Shown: piece after piece, positions 42,836 through 52,195 of the stretch
How the letters are laid out: every line of letters starts with the position of its first letter
Numbering within the stretch: the stretch's first letter is position 1
From: Antedon mediterranea
Taxonomy: Eukaryota > Echinodermata > Crinoidea > Comatulida > Antedonidae
DNA: 64,000 nucleotides
Assembly: GCF_964355755.1 (NCBI RefSeq)
Contig: NC_092679.1
Coordinates: 18,032,932 to 18,096,931 of the forward strand
Direction: 5' to 3'
Translations under genes and position numbers: made by a program
Notes under the pieces: generated by a model
Told to the model about the DNA's origin: nothing
Seen by the model: only the letters and a program-made list of their open reading frames with translations
Database searches by the model: none

Positions 42836-42936
42836 GTATAAAACAAATATTGGATCATATAAAATTTAAACAAGAAACATCAAAAGACATAAATACAAGA
42901 AACATCAGCATTTTGCATCATTTGTTATCTGAGTAA
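42836..42936 (+). pseudogene. NPHP1: candidate former last exon of NPHP1
   Basis: Acceptor TTTATTCAG precedes 42,836. If exon 24 is spliced at the 42,334 donor, the frame enters here correctly and stays open for 33 codons to TAA at 42,934-42,936: SIKQILDHIKFKQE...ISILHHLLSE. This weakly resembles the C-terminal part of human nephrocystin-1 (a K-I-DF-K-QE stretch, then LLS). It is only reached by reading past the exon 24 TAG. Confidence 0.4.
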
Positions 42937-43272
42937 AATTTCCATTAAATATTACAAACACTTTTTTTAATTCTATATTACTTTGTTATGTCATGTCAAG
43001 TGCAAAAATCTACAATAATAATTTTGAAATGTTTTAATATACCAAGTTATTACGTTTTTTTCATTGTATTAAGCACTATTTTCATAGCGCTTTGACATAT
43101 ATACATATATATTACATAAAAACAACAAAATAAAAAGTATGGAAAAACAACAAAATCCAGGTCCCCCCACAACTGTTACCATGCCAGGCGGGGAAACGGA
43201 ATATTATTATTATTATTATTAATTAAAGAAATGATTAGGTTTTTTACAATATAGTTTAGACATTTTGTTTTT
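42937..43272. other. boundary between NPHP1 and the Ig receptor array
   Basis: AT-rich, with a (TTA)n microsatellite at 43,201-43,220. It is the shared 3' flank of the NPHP1 plus-strand gene and the first minus-strand receptor. Confidence 0.5.
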
Positions 43273-45387
43273 TCAGTCATGTGGGTCTTTAATATTAGTA
43301 TAAGGCGTGTAAGCATAGCATGTAAGATTATTAATCTTTGATGTTTCAATAGGAATCTCACAGTACAGGTGTGAGTCATTACTACTGATACCTTCAAAGT
43401 CCAAATTTAATGAGCCTGGTTGTGGTGGTGGTGATGCTTCTTTTGCAGTAGTTGGCAAAGGATATGATAGTGTAATGATAGTGTCATTACCTTGTTGTCT
43501 GTTTTCCGTGTTACAGAATTTCGGAGTTGGTTCGTTGCGAAAAATCATACTTTCTTCCAATTTTTGCATTAGGTCTAATCTAGAAATTCCAGATGACAGA
43601 TTTCCTGAAGGGATTTCTGAAGGAAGAATCTTTGTTGACATCCTTGAGTCCAAAGTAGCAATTCCAGGTTCCTTTGAAGGTATTCTTGAGGCATGAGCTC
43701 TAGAAGATCTTGCATCTATAGTTTTTGACCCATTCAGAATTGGTTTCTTAGCCGTTAGTGGTTTTTGCTTTAATGTATTGAAGTGAACACCCAATTCTTG
43801 AAACTTTAGTGGTTGATTGTCAGTGGGAAGTACATTGTTATTGAAAGACAATTTCGTGTCATCATCCATCTTTTCTTTCTGTTTCTCGCTTTCCATACCT
43901 TGAAAAAAATCATCATTGATTTGGTTGTAGACATTTTCTTCATTACAGTTCACAGGTGTTTTTGACAGTATTGTATCTGACTGTTGGATGTTTTGTATTT
44001 CATTATCAATTGAAACTTCTTGGTTTTGGTATTCATCATCTGTGTCTTGAATGCATTCACTACCTTCTGTTTTTTCAATGTCCAGCTTATTGGTGTTTTG
44101 CCCCTTATCATTATCAGCAGCAGCAAAATCGTCATTGATTTGGTTGTAGACATTTTCCTCATCACAGGTTGTAGATGTCTTTGACAGTTTGAGATCTGAT
44201 TTTTGGATGTTTTGAATTTCATTATCATTAAATGCTTGGTTTTCATATTCATCATCTGCATGTTGATTGCATTCTTGCTCATTTTGTGTTTTTTCAATGT
44301 CTAGCTTGATGGGATTTTTCAGCTCAACATTATCAGCACTTGGATCAAATGAATCATTGGTTACATCTGTGGAGTTGTTTGACGATGTTCTAAATTTATA
44401 ACACAGAATTAAAATAACTAGAATCAGTAAGAGGATGCCTACTACTGTAACTACTATGATTTTTATGTAATTTTGTGTAGATTTTTGTGAATTTTCTTCA
44501 ACTTTATCATCTTCTGGTTGAAGAATCTTGTATTCTGCAAATCCATGTACGTCATTAGAAGATGTCACATGACATGTCAACTCACTGTCACTCATTTCAT
44601 CAGTGATGTTCAAGTTGAAATGTGATGTGTTGACAAGTAGATTGGTATTGTCTATTGTCCAGTTGTAAATGCATTCAGAACAATTATGTCCAGTCTTGCA
44701 TTGGAAAACTACCAACTGTCCGATTTTAAGATCATCATTAACAACAATTGTCACTATAATTTTGACTTCAATGGCCTCTAAATAACAACTTTCATCTCTC
44801 TCATTACCATTTAGTGCCATTTGACAGCGAAATATTTTTTTGTTATCCTCCTCCTTGATCAACCATGTGTTTTTACGAGTAATATGAGTACTATTTCTGA
44901 AGTCCACTCCATCCTCTAAAAAGCCTTTCCATCGTAGTGTAGGGTTTAGGTTCATGTGCTCAACTTGGCAAACAGCAGTCATATATTCACCAACAGTATA
45001 ATTGTATCGCTTTGAAAAACAAGACTCTTTTGGAAGAACAGTTAAGTAAGCAATGTTTGATTCCTGGATTAATTCTGTTCCAGAATATACTTCACATTTG
45101 TACTTGCCTGAGTGTGATGTATTTACTTTTGAAAATTGCAACTTAAACACGAATTGTTGTCCTTGTTGTTCTTTTACTAAACTGTCGTCATTCTTTATCC
45201 ATTTAACGTTGTAATCAAGTTCTTTGTCAATGTGACATTTCAATGTGGCATCACCATCTTCAAAAATTGTCACATTCGATAAAGTAACTGTAGTCCCTGA
45301 GGCATTTCCCAACGTAATTGTAGTTATGATGATAAGAGTGATTATAAGGAAAGACATCTTTATTGCTGCCATGAACCAGATGCACAC
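43273..45387 (-). CDS. single-exon Ig-domain receptor 1 with duplicated tail module
   Basis: 704 aa in one exon. Signal peptide about 11-30 (Met11 of KMSFLIITLI is the likelier start). Ig1 about 34-118 (C51, W63, SGKYKC ending C98); Ig2 about 122-214 (C140, W153, C188); Ig3 about 218-288 (C230, W243, C272, plus extra C236 and C239). Membrane helix about 308-330. The 374-aa tail contains a duplicated module (about 362-434 and 435-494), each with DDEYxNQ and ENVYNQINDDF. It ends with LYCEIPI and YTPYTNIKD. YENQ, YQNQ and YTNI fit the pYxN consensus for Grb2-type SH2 domains. Conserved 5' flank as in receptor 4. I know no named family for it; immune or adhesion signalling is inference. Confidence 0.85.
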   Translation of the reverse strand: MCIWFMAAIKMSFLIITLIIITTITLGNASGTTVTLSNVTIFEDGDATLKCHIDKELDYNVKWIKNDDSLVKEQQGQQFVFKLQFSKVNTSHSGKYKCEVYSGTELIQESNIAYLTVLPKESCFSKRYNYTVGEYMTAVCQVEHMNLNPTLRWKGFLEDGVDFRNSTHITRKNTWLIKEEDNKKIFRCQMALNGNERDESCYLEAIEVKIIVTIVVNDDLKIGQLVVFQCKTGHNCSECIYNWTIDNTNLLVNTSHFNLNITDEMSDSELTCHVTSSNDVHGFAEYKILQPEDDKVEENSQKSTQNYIKIIVVTVVGILLLILVILILCYKFRTSSNNSTDVTNDSFDPSADNVELKNPIKLDIEKTQNEQECNQHADDEYENQAFNDNEIQNIQKSDLKLSKTSTTCDEENVYNQINDDFAAADNDKGQNTNKLDIEKTEGSECIQDTDDEYQNQEVSIDNEIQNIQQSDTILSKTPVNCNEENVYNQINDDFFQGMESEKQKEKMDDDTKLSFNNNVLPTDNQPLKFQELGVHFNTLKQKPLTAKKPILNGSKTIDARSSRAHASRIPSKEPGIATLDSRMSTKILPSEIPSGNLSSGISRLDLMQKLEESMIFRNEPTPKFCNTENRQQGNDTIITLSYPLPTTAKEASPPPQPGSLNLDFEGISSNDSHLYCEIPIETSKINNLTCYAYTPYTNIKDPHD
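43906..44304 (-). repeat. tandemly duplicated tail module of receptor 1
   Basis: Two in-frame copies of a 60-73-residue unit: LDIEKT...DDEY-NQ...DNEIQNIQ-SD--LSKT...C-EENVYNQINDDF. The copies differ at many positions, so the duplication is not very recent. Receptor 5 has one full unit only. Confidence 0.85.
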
Positions 45388-45389
45388 AA

Positions 45390-45465
45390 TAGTGTGTCAC
45401 ATTATTACAGAATGGAAAGAATAAAGTAAAGTGGATTATATGATAGAGGGTGCTATTTATGCAAT
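45390..45465 (-). promoter_or_regulatory. conserved 5' block of receptor genes (copy 1)
   Basis: AGTGTGTCACATTATTACAG, AATGGAAAGAATAAAGTAAA, then GATAGAGGGTGCTATTTA. The same order lies before receptor 4 (55,528-55,605) and before remnant 6 (61,787-61,860). Likely promoter or 5' leader. Confidence 0.6.
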
Positions 45466-45479
45466 CATAATAAACATGA

Positions 45480-45745
45480 TTATACTTAAACGACATATGA
45501 AACCAGTTTTATTGAAACATTTACTTTACCTTAATTACAAGATGTATATTTAAGTTTGTTACCATTTTCTGTTCATAATTCACCAAATCTACTTTCCTTT
45601 AAAGTCAACTTAAAATCACACCTTTTCAGATTTTTTATTTACCTTGCTTTATTCTTAAGTGCCCTTTGCTAAATTGTTGAATTAGCGCTATATAAATTTT
45701 TGTTATTATTATTTCAATAAATTGTTTTTGATCATTTTGTAATAT
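45480..45745 (+). mobile_element. receptor 3' block remnant plus LINE fragment
   Basis: ATATGAAACCAGTTTTATTG (45,494-45,513) matches the 3' flank block of the receptors. It runs into TTTAAAGTCAACTTAAAATC...CACCTTTTCAG, the end of a LINE ORF2, and a (TTA)n tail. The same junction occurs at 55,795-56,215, so it was copied by segmental duplication. Confidence 0.7.
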
Positions 45746-46261
45746 GTCAGTTTCCATTTGCTACTATTGGGATGTGATTCCTCGCTCCCCACCCATACAC
45801 AGAATTAATGGTTTCTAGTTCAAGGCAAAGACTGATGACACATCAATTGGCATGACCTACAGTAGTGAGGGCGTCAGTCTTTTTTGTCACAGGTTGTGGT
45901 ACGATTATGAGTTTTTTATTGTGTTTTAGTAGTGGAATTCCCGGGCTTCATACCACTCAAGAGTACACAAGGCGCTTTAAAAAAATGAAATTCAATATAC
46001 AATATCTGGCTTAATAATACGCAATGTCTTTGGAAGGTCACCCCTTGTTGCATCAGATGGTCAGATGTTGCATATTTAAGCTAACATTTGATATTGTTGT
46101 CTCTGAAGGTTTCCCCAGTCTAATTGTAGTTTTTTTATTTATTATAACTTTTATTTTGATACGTATGTACTGTGCACTGTTGTTCATTCAACTGTAATAA
46201 GCATCTCTTTTGGTTATAATGGTACACCTTAAAAGGTAGCATCATCATATTCAAGAACTGA
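45746..46261. other. inter-receptor DNA with receptor footprint
   Basis: 45,750-45,870 matches 56,215-56,340 (CAGTTTCCATTTGCTACTAT...ACCCATACACAGAATTAATG). 45,948-46,045 is the dispersed repeat also seen at 30,876. At 46,098-46,175 a scrap of receptor 5' coding and flank (TTTCCCCAGTCTAATTGTAG, then TATTATAACTTTTATTTTGA) survives. Confidence 0.6.
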
Positions 46262-46890
46262 TATAATCAATCAATCAATCAATCAAATTAACATTTATTT
46301 CTTCCGCAGTAAAATAACAACAAATATCCAATGTAAATTGTAATATGAAGAAAGAGGGAAAAACTCAAAAAGTAACGCCAGATGAAAAATAGAAAACTAT
46401 TAATCAAAAGACCTTGTGACAAGCAAGCCCTAAATGATAAATATAAATAAGAATTACAAATTAATTTACGTACACAAACACACAGACAGGGCAAGAAAAA
46501 AGAAGAAAAAAGGAACAAACGAACATGGGATATAATATAAAAGCTGAGGATGGTATAAGCAACATTTTATAAATCATATTTTGACAAAAGAAATTTTTTG
46601 GCTTTATAAGAGAAAATTTTCCTGGAGGGGGTTGCAATGATTTCAGGAGGAAGGTCATTATATAATTTAACACCGCTATAACGGACGTTGTGTTGGATCA
46701 ACGTAAGTTTGGGCTGAGGAAGATGAAGTTCTAGTAGAATAGGAGTGAAAATCTGAGGAAGAAGCATAAATTGGAGGGAAGAAGAGAATGCAAAGCTTCG
46801 TAAACAAAGATATAAAAATGGAACAATCTCTGTGCAGGCCACTGAGTTGTCAAATGCATCTTTAAAAAACCTTACCAACCGTACTGGTGG
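46262..46890 (-). mobile_element. LINE ORF2 C-terminal fragment
   Basis: The minus strand at 46,567-46,878 encodes LTLIQHNVRYSGVKLYNDLP then FSYKAKKFLLSKYDL, the common LINE C-terminal motif. The 3' end is a (GATT)n microsatellite at 46,262-46,285. Confidence 0.7.
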
Positions 46891-47061
46891 CTATGGCCCT
46901 GATATTACTTCAGCATATTTGTGCCCTAGCCCTTATTTTGTCCTCAAATCATACAGTTAAAGTTAAACTGACATTAAGGCTTTAGAATGTTCGTGAAGAA
47001 GTCAACACTAAAAATCATTCCTATAAATATTTAACATAATCAACAATAGCACAGCTAATTA

Positions 47062-48452
47062 TCAGAATTTGTTGTTATACATTGCTTCAGACTTCTTCTC
47101 TTTTACATGTCCATAGGCATATGCATATTCAGGGATAGCTTCAAATGTGGTTTGTGTTTTTTCAGTAGTTTCTTGTGCATCTTTTATTGGTAGAGATGTT
47201 TGGTAGAAAGGGGATTCTTCCACCTCTAAATATATTGCAGTTTGGGCTGGTTGGTTAAAATTTGCATATGCATATTCAGGATCTTTATTCAACATGGCAC
47301 TGTGTTGACACCGAATCATATTCTGGTGGGAAAGAGTTTGTAATAAGATTTGACATGTCTTTACTTGTACACATTTTTTTCTTTTAGTTTTAGACATTCT
47401 ATAGATAATTATTGTTATAATGATAATGAGTATTAAAGCACATGCAACAATGATGCATAAATATATGGTATCCACTTTACTCCTTTCATATGGCTCATGT
47501 GTAACTGTAGATATAGAAGTAGCTTCTTCACCTGTTTCATTGTTTTCACTGTTATCAACTAGTATCACATATGAATCTGATCCATGTACATCATTAGAAG
47601 ATGTCACATGACATGTCAGCACACTGTTAATCATTCTATCAGTGATGTTCAAGTTTAGTTGTGATGTGTTACCCAGGTGTATTTGCATTCTGGACAACTG
47701 TGTCCAGTTTTGCAGTTGAATGAGGATAACTTTCCAACTTTAGAATTGCCACATGTAACAATTGTCACTTTTATCTGAACATTTATTAATACTTCACAGT
47801 TTCCCTTTTCTAGGTCTTCAAGGTGGTGATGTGTCCCCTGATTTGTCACATTTAAGATACATGCAAAATGCAATAGATTAAACATTTCTTTAACCAAAAA
47901 CTCATTTTCTAAACTCAAGTGGGTTGCATTGTTGTTTCTTTTCAAAGAAATATTTGTGTTAACATTCCATTGCAGTCTTTGAGAATCAGTAGAAAATCCT
48001 TCAATGATCTTTGAGGCACAGTACAAAATCAGCACATCTCCAACTATGTAGAATGCTTTGTTTGATTGACAAGTTGGTGTAGGAAAGGCAACCACATTAA
48101 GTACAGCAGGCTTAGAAGAATTTAGAATGATGTTGGAACTATTGATGGCATGGCAGCTGTACTCTCCAGAATCTAACAATGTGACTTCTGGTATACTGAG
48201 TTTACATGAGTCATTCTCCTCATCAAAATCTACTTGAATCTTACTTGTTCCAGGATGTAGCGTGTTGCTGTCATGTTTCCAAAAACAAGTAAAATCTCGT
48301 TTCCAATCTGAAAACACACAAAGGAATTCAGCTGTTCCTTCTTCTAGAATATTCTTATCTGTTGGTTGATAAAAAAGATGAAGATCAAAGCTAATTACTG
48401 AACTTAACAGTAAAAAGATCGTGGAAGATGTTGATACAAATTTTAAATTCAT
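47062..48452 (-). pseudogene. Ig receptor 2, broken by a 26-bp deletion
   Basis: The coding sequence runs 48,452 to about 47,680 in one frame and about 47,680 to 47,062 in another. Signal peptide MNLKFVSTSSTIFLLLSS; Ig1 (FLCVFSDWKRDFTCFWKH ... DSGEYSCHA); Ig2; Ig3 up to CPECKYTW, where the frame is lost. The second frame resumes at GNTSQLNLNITD and includes a membrane helix (IYLCIIVACALILIIIITII) and a short tail (YANF, IYLEV, VYQTSL-like, EYAYAYG, MYNNKF). Against receptor 3, 26 bp are missing between two ACTGG copies. A second, in-frame deletion removes the SEYLVPNV tail segment. Promoter-like start and stop are otherwise intact. One lesion could be polymorphic or an assembly error. Confidence 0.8.
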
Positions 48453-50655
48453 TTTTTAATATAGCAGAGCAATAATACAGTGGACAACAGTTTCCTTTTG
48501 TATACACTGGTTATTTGAATCTATTTTATTTGATTTATAGCCTTGATTTACATCTAAGAACACAACTGAATTTTGTAGGCATTTTCAACCAAAGTTGGTT
48601 TCATTTTCATTTTGCAATCCGCTGAAATAATAATGTTAATGGCCAGCCATAAGCTTGAAAAAAAGTAAATAACTAAACCAAAATTTCCATTAATGCTGAA
48701 TCAATTTCAGCCACTGTGAATGCAAAATTAAGCAAATATAGTTTTTATTAGAATGATATTCTATTCTAATTTTAATGTATTTGTTTATTTTGTATGAATC
48801 AGTCATTTTTAAACACAAATTAATTTGTTCTGATCTTTTTTGACAGTGCCATGAGCAATGATTGATACAAGTGATTTTTTATGTAATCCTTATTAAAAGA
48901 CAAAGTGTTTTTACAAATATCAGATCAACTAAATTACACTTGATTCAAAATGTCACAGGTCACTATAAGACGTTCGTCGGCTTTTTTAGAGGAACCATTC
49001 AATTATTTTTTTAAATTGCATTACATTTACAACCAGATTTGTTGTGCACAAAATCTTATTGAAACATTATATTCCTATAGCATTATTTAAAAAAATTGAG
49101 GCCAATAATTATTTTAGATATGTTGATTTGAAAGTGAGTTAGCCTTTTTATTTTTAATAATATTACAAGAAATTATTGAGAGTCACAATTTAATTTGGTC
49201 ATAAAAGTTTTTTCAACAAAATTCAACCTTGCATCTTCAGCTACAGACTTCTTCTCTTTTACGTGATCATATGCATACTATATTACATAGCCTATGTAAA
49301 TACGTGAACGTGATTGGTTTAAACTGCATCACATGACTACCGCTGCGAGGATCGTAAATCGTATATATCCTCGTGTACGATGATATTGACTGGGTAATTG
49401 TCGCGTAATTATCGTGTCCCTGTCATTAAACATAAAATCCAGCAAATTTTCGAGTACGATGATATTGACTGTGTAATTTTCGTGTGGCAACACTCGCATT
49501 TGGGGATGAATAAACAAAAGTTATCTACTGGGTCTTGAAATCGCGATGAAATTTTCACTCCATCACAAGACAACGCTTCATGCGCTGTGCCACAGAACTT
49601 GCTTAAAGAAATTAATCAACTAAACTATTTAAACTATGCATACATAGCGCCCTTATTTGTTATTAGTCCTCCCTAGATGTGATGAAAGACCGTTTGTGAT
49701 TGGTTAATACTCACGGTAGTAGTTAGTTATGCGCGACGTGGCGAACATCCGGTGATTCGGCTCGAAGAAGACGAATTATTCGGCCTACCTGATTATAATA
49801 TTATTGTTAATGTAGGCTTATTGATGGAAATTCTTCTGTTAATTTAAACGACCTAGACCTAAGTGAATATTTTATTGCCAAGGAATCATTTAATTAGTAA
49901 TTATCTGTATATTATTCTTCACAACGTAAGGTGAATTCAACGCCTAACTACTGTAGGCAGGCTTATTACAATACAAAGGAGGCCTAGCTACACCCGACCC
50001 AGCAGTAGATATTCAACTTGTTGTTGGCAATGTAATATCACATTAACAGATATCGCCTTTTATATCGGTAAAATATAAGATTTGACATCCCCTTGGGAAT
50101 GATATTTTTTTCGATGGAATATATTTCCCGAAATGTTAAGGGAAATATATTCTATCGAACAAAATATCATTCCTAAGGGGATGTCAAATCTTATATTTAA
50201 CCTCTAAGTCTAAGCAGGCAAAATCTGTATAATATTCAGGGATATGTAGTTTCTTGTGCATCTTTTATTGGTAGAGATATTTGGTAGGTTGCATATGCAT
50301 ATGAATATTCATAACATTGAAACTACATAAATGACATACGAAACCAAATTTTTGTTTTATGAACATTTTTATTTATATACAATAAAACAAGTGTTTTTGA
50401 ACAAATACAAAGCAACAAAGAGAGTAATATTAAATAGGAACATTATGAAAATAATTATGACTAATAACTATTTCTGATTTGTACTATAGCTATATTGCTT
50501 CAAAATGTTTGTGACCTAGCCCTTATTTTGACCTCAAATCGTACAGTTAAAGTTCAACTGACACTAAAAGTTTTAGAATGTTCTTGAAAAAGTCAACAGT
50601 AGAAATCAGTCCTCTATATATTTAACATCATCATTAACAATGGCACAGCTAATTA
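48453..50655. other. inter-receptor DNA with tail remnants and a hairpin
   Basis: Mostly AT-rich. 49,236-49,278 matches the receptor tail end (CAGACTTCTTCTCTTTTACG). 50,232-50,275 matches another piece of tail coding (TAGTTTCTTGTGCATCTTTT). 50,325-50,395 is the shared 3' flank block (GACATACGAAACCAAATTTT). The hairpin is at 50,071-50,198. A GC-richer, promoter-like stretch lies at 49,640-49,800 (AGCGCCCTTATTTG, then GCGCGACGTGGCG), but no gene was found with it. Confidence 0.55.
50071..50198. repeat. near-perfect 59-bp inverted repeat (hairpin)
   Basis: The arms 50,071-50,129 and 50,140-50,198 pair with three mismatches around a 10-base loop. The left arm begins AAATATAAGATTTGACATCC; the right arm ends GGATGTCAAATCTTATATTT. 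It could be a foldback MITE or a source of hairpin RNA. Confidence 0.88.
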
Positions 50656-52195
50656 TCAGAATTTGTTATTATACATTGCTTCAGACTTCTTCTCTTTTAC
50701 ATGTCCATAGGCATATGCATATTCAGGGATAGCTTCAAATGTGGTTTGTGTTTTTTCAGTAGTTTCTTGTGCATCTTTTATTGGTAGAGATGTTTGGTAG
50801 ACAGGGGATTCTCCCACCTCTAAATATATTTCAGTTTGGGCTGGTTGGTTACAATTTGTATATGTATCATTATCTTTATTCAATATGGCACTGTGTTGAC
50901 AACGAATCATATTCTGGTGTGAAAGTGTTTGTAATGAGATTTGTTCTGTGGATGAAACATTTGGTACTAGATATTCTGATGACATTGAATCTTGTTTTAC
51001 CACTTCATCTGTTGTGGTGAAATCATCTGGACTACACTGAGTTGAGATGTCTTTATTTCTACACCTTTTTTTCACTTTCTTTCGTTTAGTTTTAGACATT
51101 CTATAGTTAATTATTGCTATAATGATAATGAGTATTAAAGCACATGCACTGATGATGTATACATAGATTGTGGCGATAGAATTAACTTCTTCATCTGTCT
51201 CTTTTTGTTTACCACTGTTTGTCTGGCTGCAGTTATTGTCATTAGTGTTATCAGGTTGCATCACATATGAATCTGATCCGTGTACATCATTAGGAGATGT
51301 CACATGACATGTCAGTAGGCTGCCAATCATTCCATCAGTGATGTTCAAGTTGAGTTGTGATGTGTTGCCCAGTTGACCTGTAATGTTCATTGTCCAGTTG
51401 TATTTGCATTCTGGACAACTGTGTCCAGTCTTGCAGTTGAATGAGGATAACTTTCCAACTGTAGAATTGCCACATGCAACAATTGTCACTTTTATCTGAA
51501 CATTTATTAATACTTGGCAGTTTTCCTTTTCTAGGTCTTCAATGTGGTGTTTCCCCTGATTTGTCACATTTAAGTTACAAACAAAATGCAATATTAAACA
51601 TTTCTTTAACTAAAAACTCGTTTTCTAAACTCAAGTGGGTTGCATTGTTGTTTCTTTTCATATTTATAGAAGAAATATTTTTGTAAACATTCCATTGCAG
51701 TCTTTGAGAATCAGTAGAAAATCCTTCACTAATCTTTGAGGTACAGTACAAAATCAACACATCTCCAACCATGTAAAATGCTTTGTTTGATTGACAAGTT
51801 GATGTAGGAAAGGCAACCACATTAAGTACAGCAGGCTTGGAAGACTTTAGAATGATGTTTGAACTATTGATGGCATGGCAGCTGTACTCTCCAGAATCTA
51901 ACAATGTCACTTCTGGTATACTGAGTTTACATGTGTGTCTCTCCTCATCAAAATCTACTTGAATCTTACTTGTTCCAGGATGTAGTGTCTTGCTGTTATG
52001 TTTCCAAAAACAAGTCAAATCTGGTTTCCAATCTGAAAACACACAAAGGAATTCAGCTGTTTCTTCTTCTAGTGTATTTTTATCTTTTGGTTCATAAAGA
52101 AGATGAAGGTCAAAGCTAGTTGCAAAACTCAGCAATAAAACTATGGTTAAACTTAAAAGATGTTTTGATGCAGTTTTCTGAAACATGTTGATCAT
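50656..52195 (-). pseudogene. Ig receptor 3, broken by a 2-nt frameshift
   Basis: It reads 52,195 to about 51,594, then shifts frame and continues to 50,656. Signal peptide about residues 8-28; Ig1 (EFLCVFSDWKPDLTCFWKH...DSGEYSCHAINS); Ig2 starting CQSNKAFYMVGD and carrying the lesion at EMFN; Ig3 (CKTGHSCPECKYNWTM...LTCHVTSPNDVHG); membrane helix (IYVYIISACALILIIIIAII); basic juxtamembrane KTKRKKVKKRCRNKD. Tail with SEYLVPNV, YTNCNQ, IYLEV, VYQTSL, EYAYAYGHV and terminal MYNNKF. Receptor 2 has two more bases at the shift site, restoring frame. Everything else is intact, so this may be a young pseudogene, a null allele or a read error. Confidence 0.8.

Noticed and set aside
46288-46673. small cysteine- and leucine-rich minus-strand ORFs
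   Set aside because: Out-of-frame readings of a LINE fragment.
50656-52195. an intron as the explanation for the frame change in receptor 3
   Set aside because: The two frames overlap and the paralogue shows a simple 2-nt difference; no GT-AG pair is needed.
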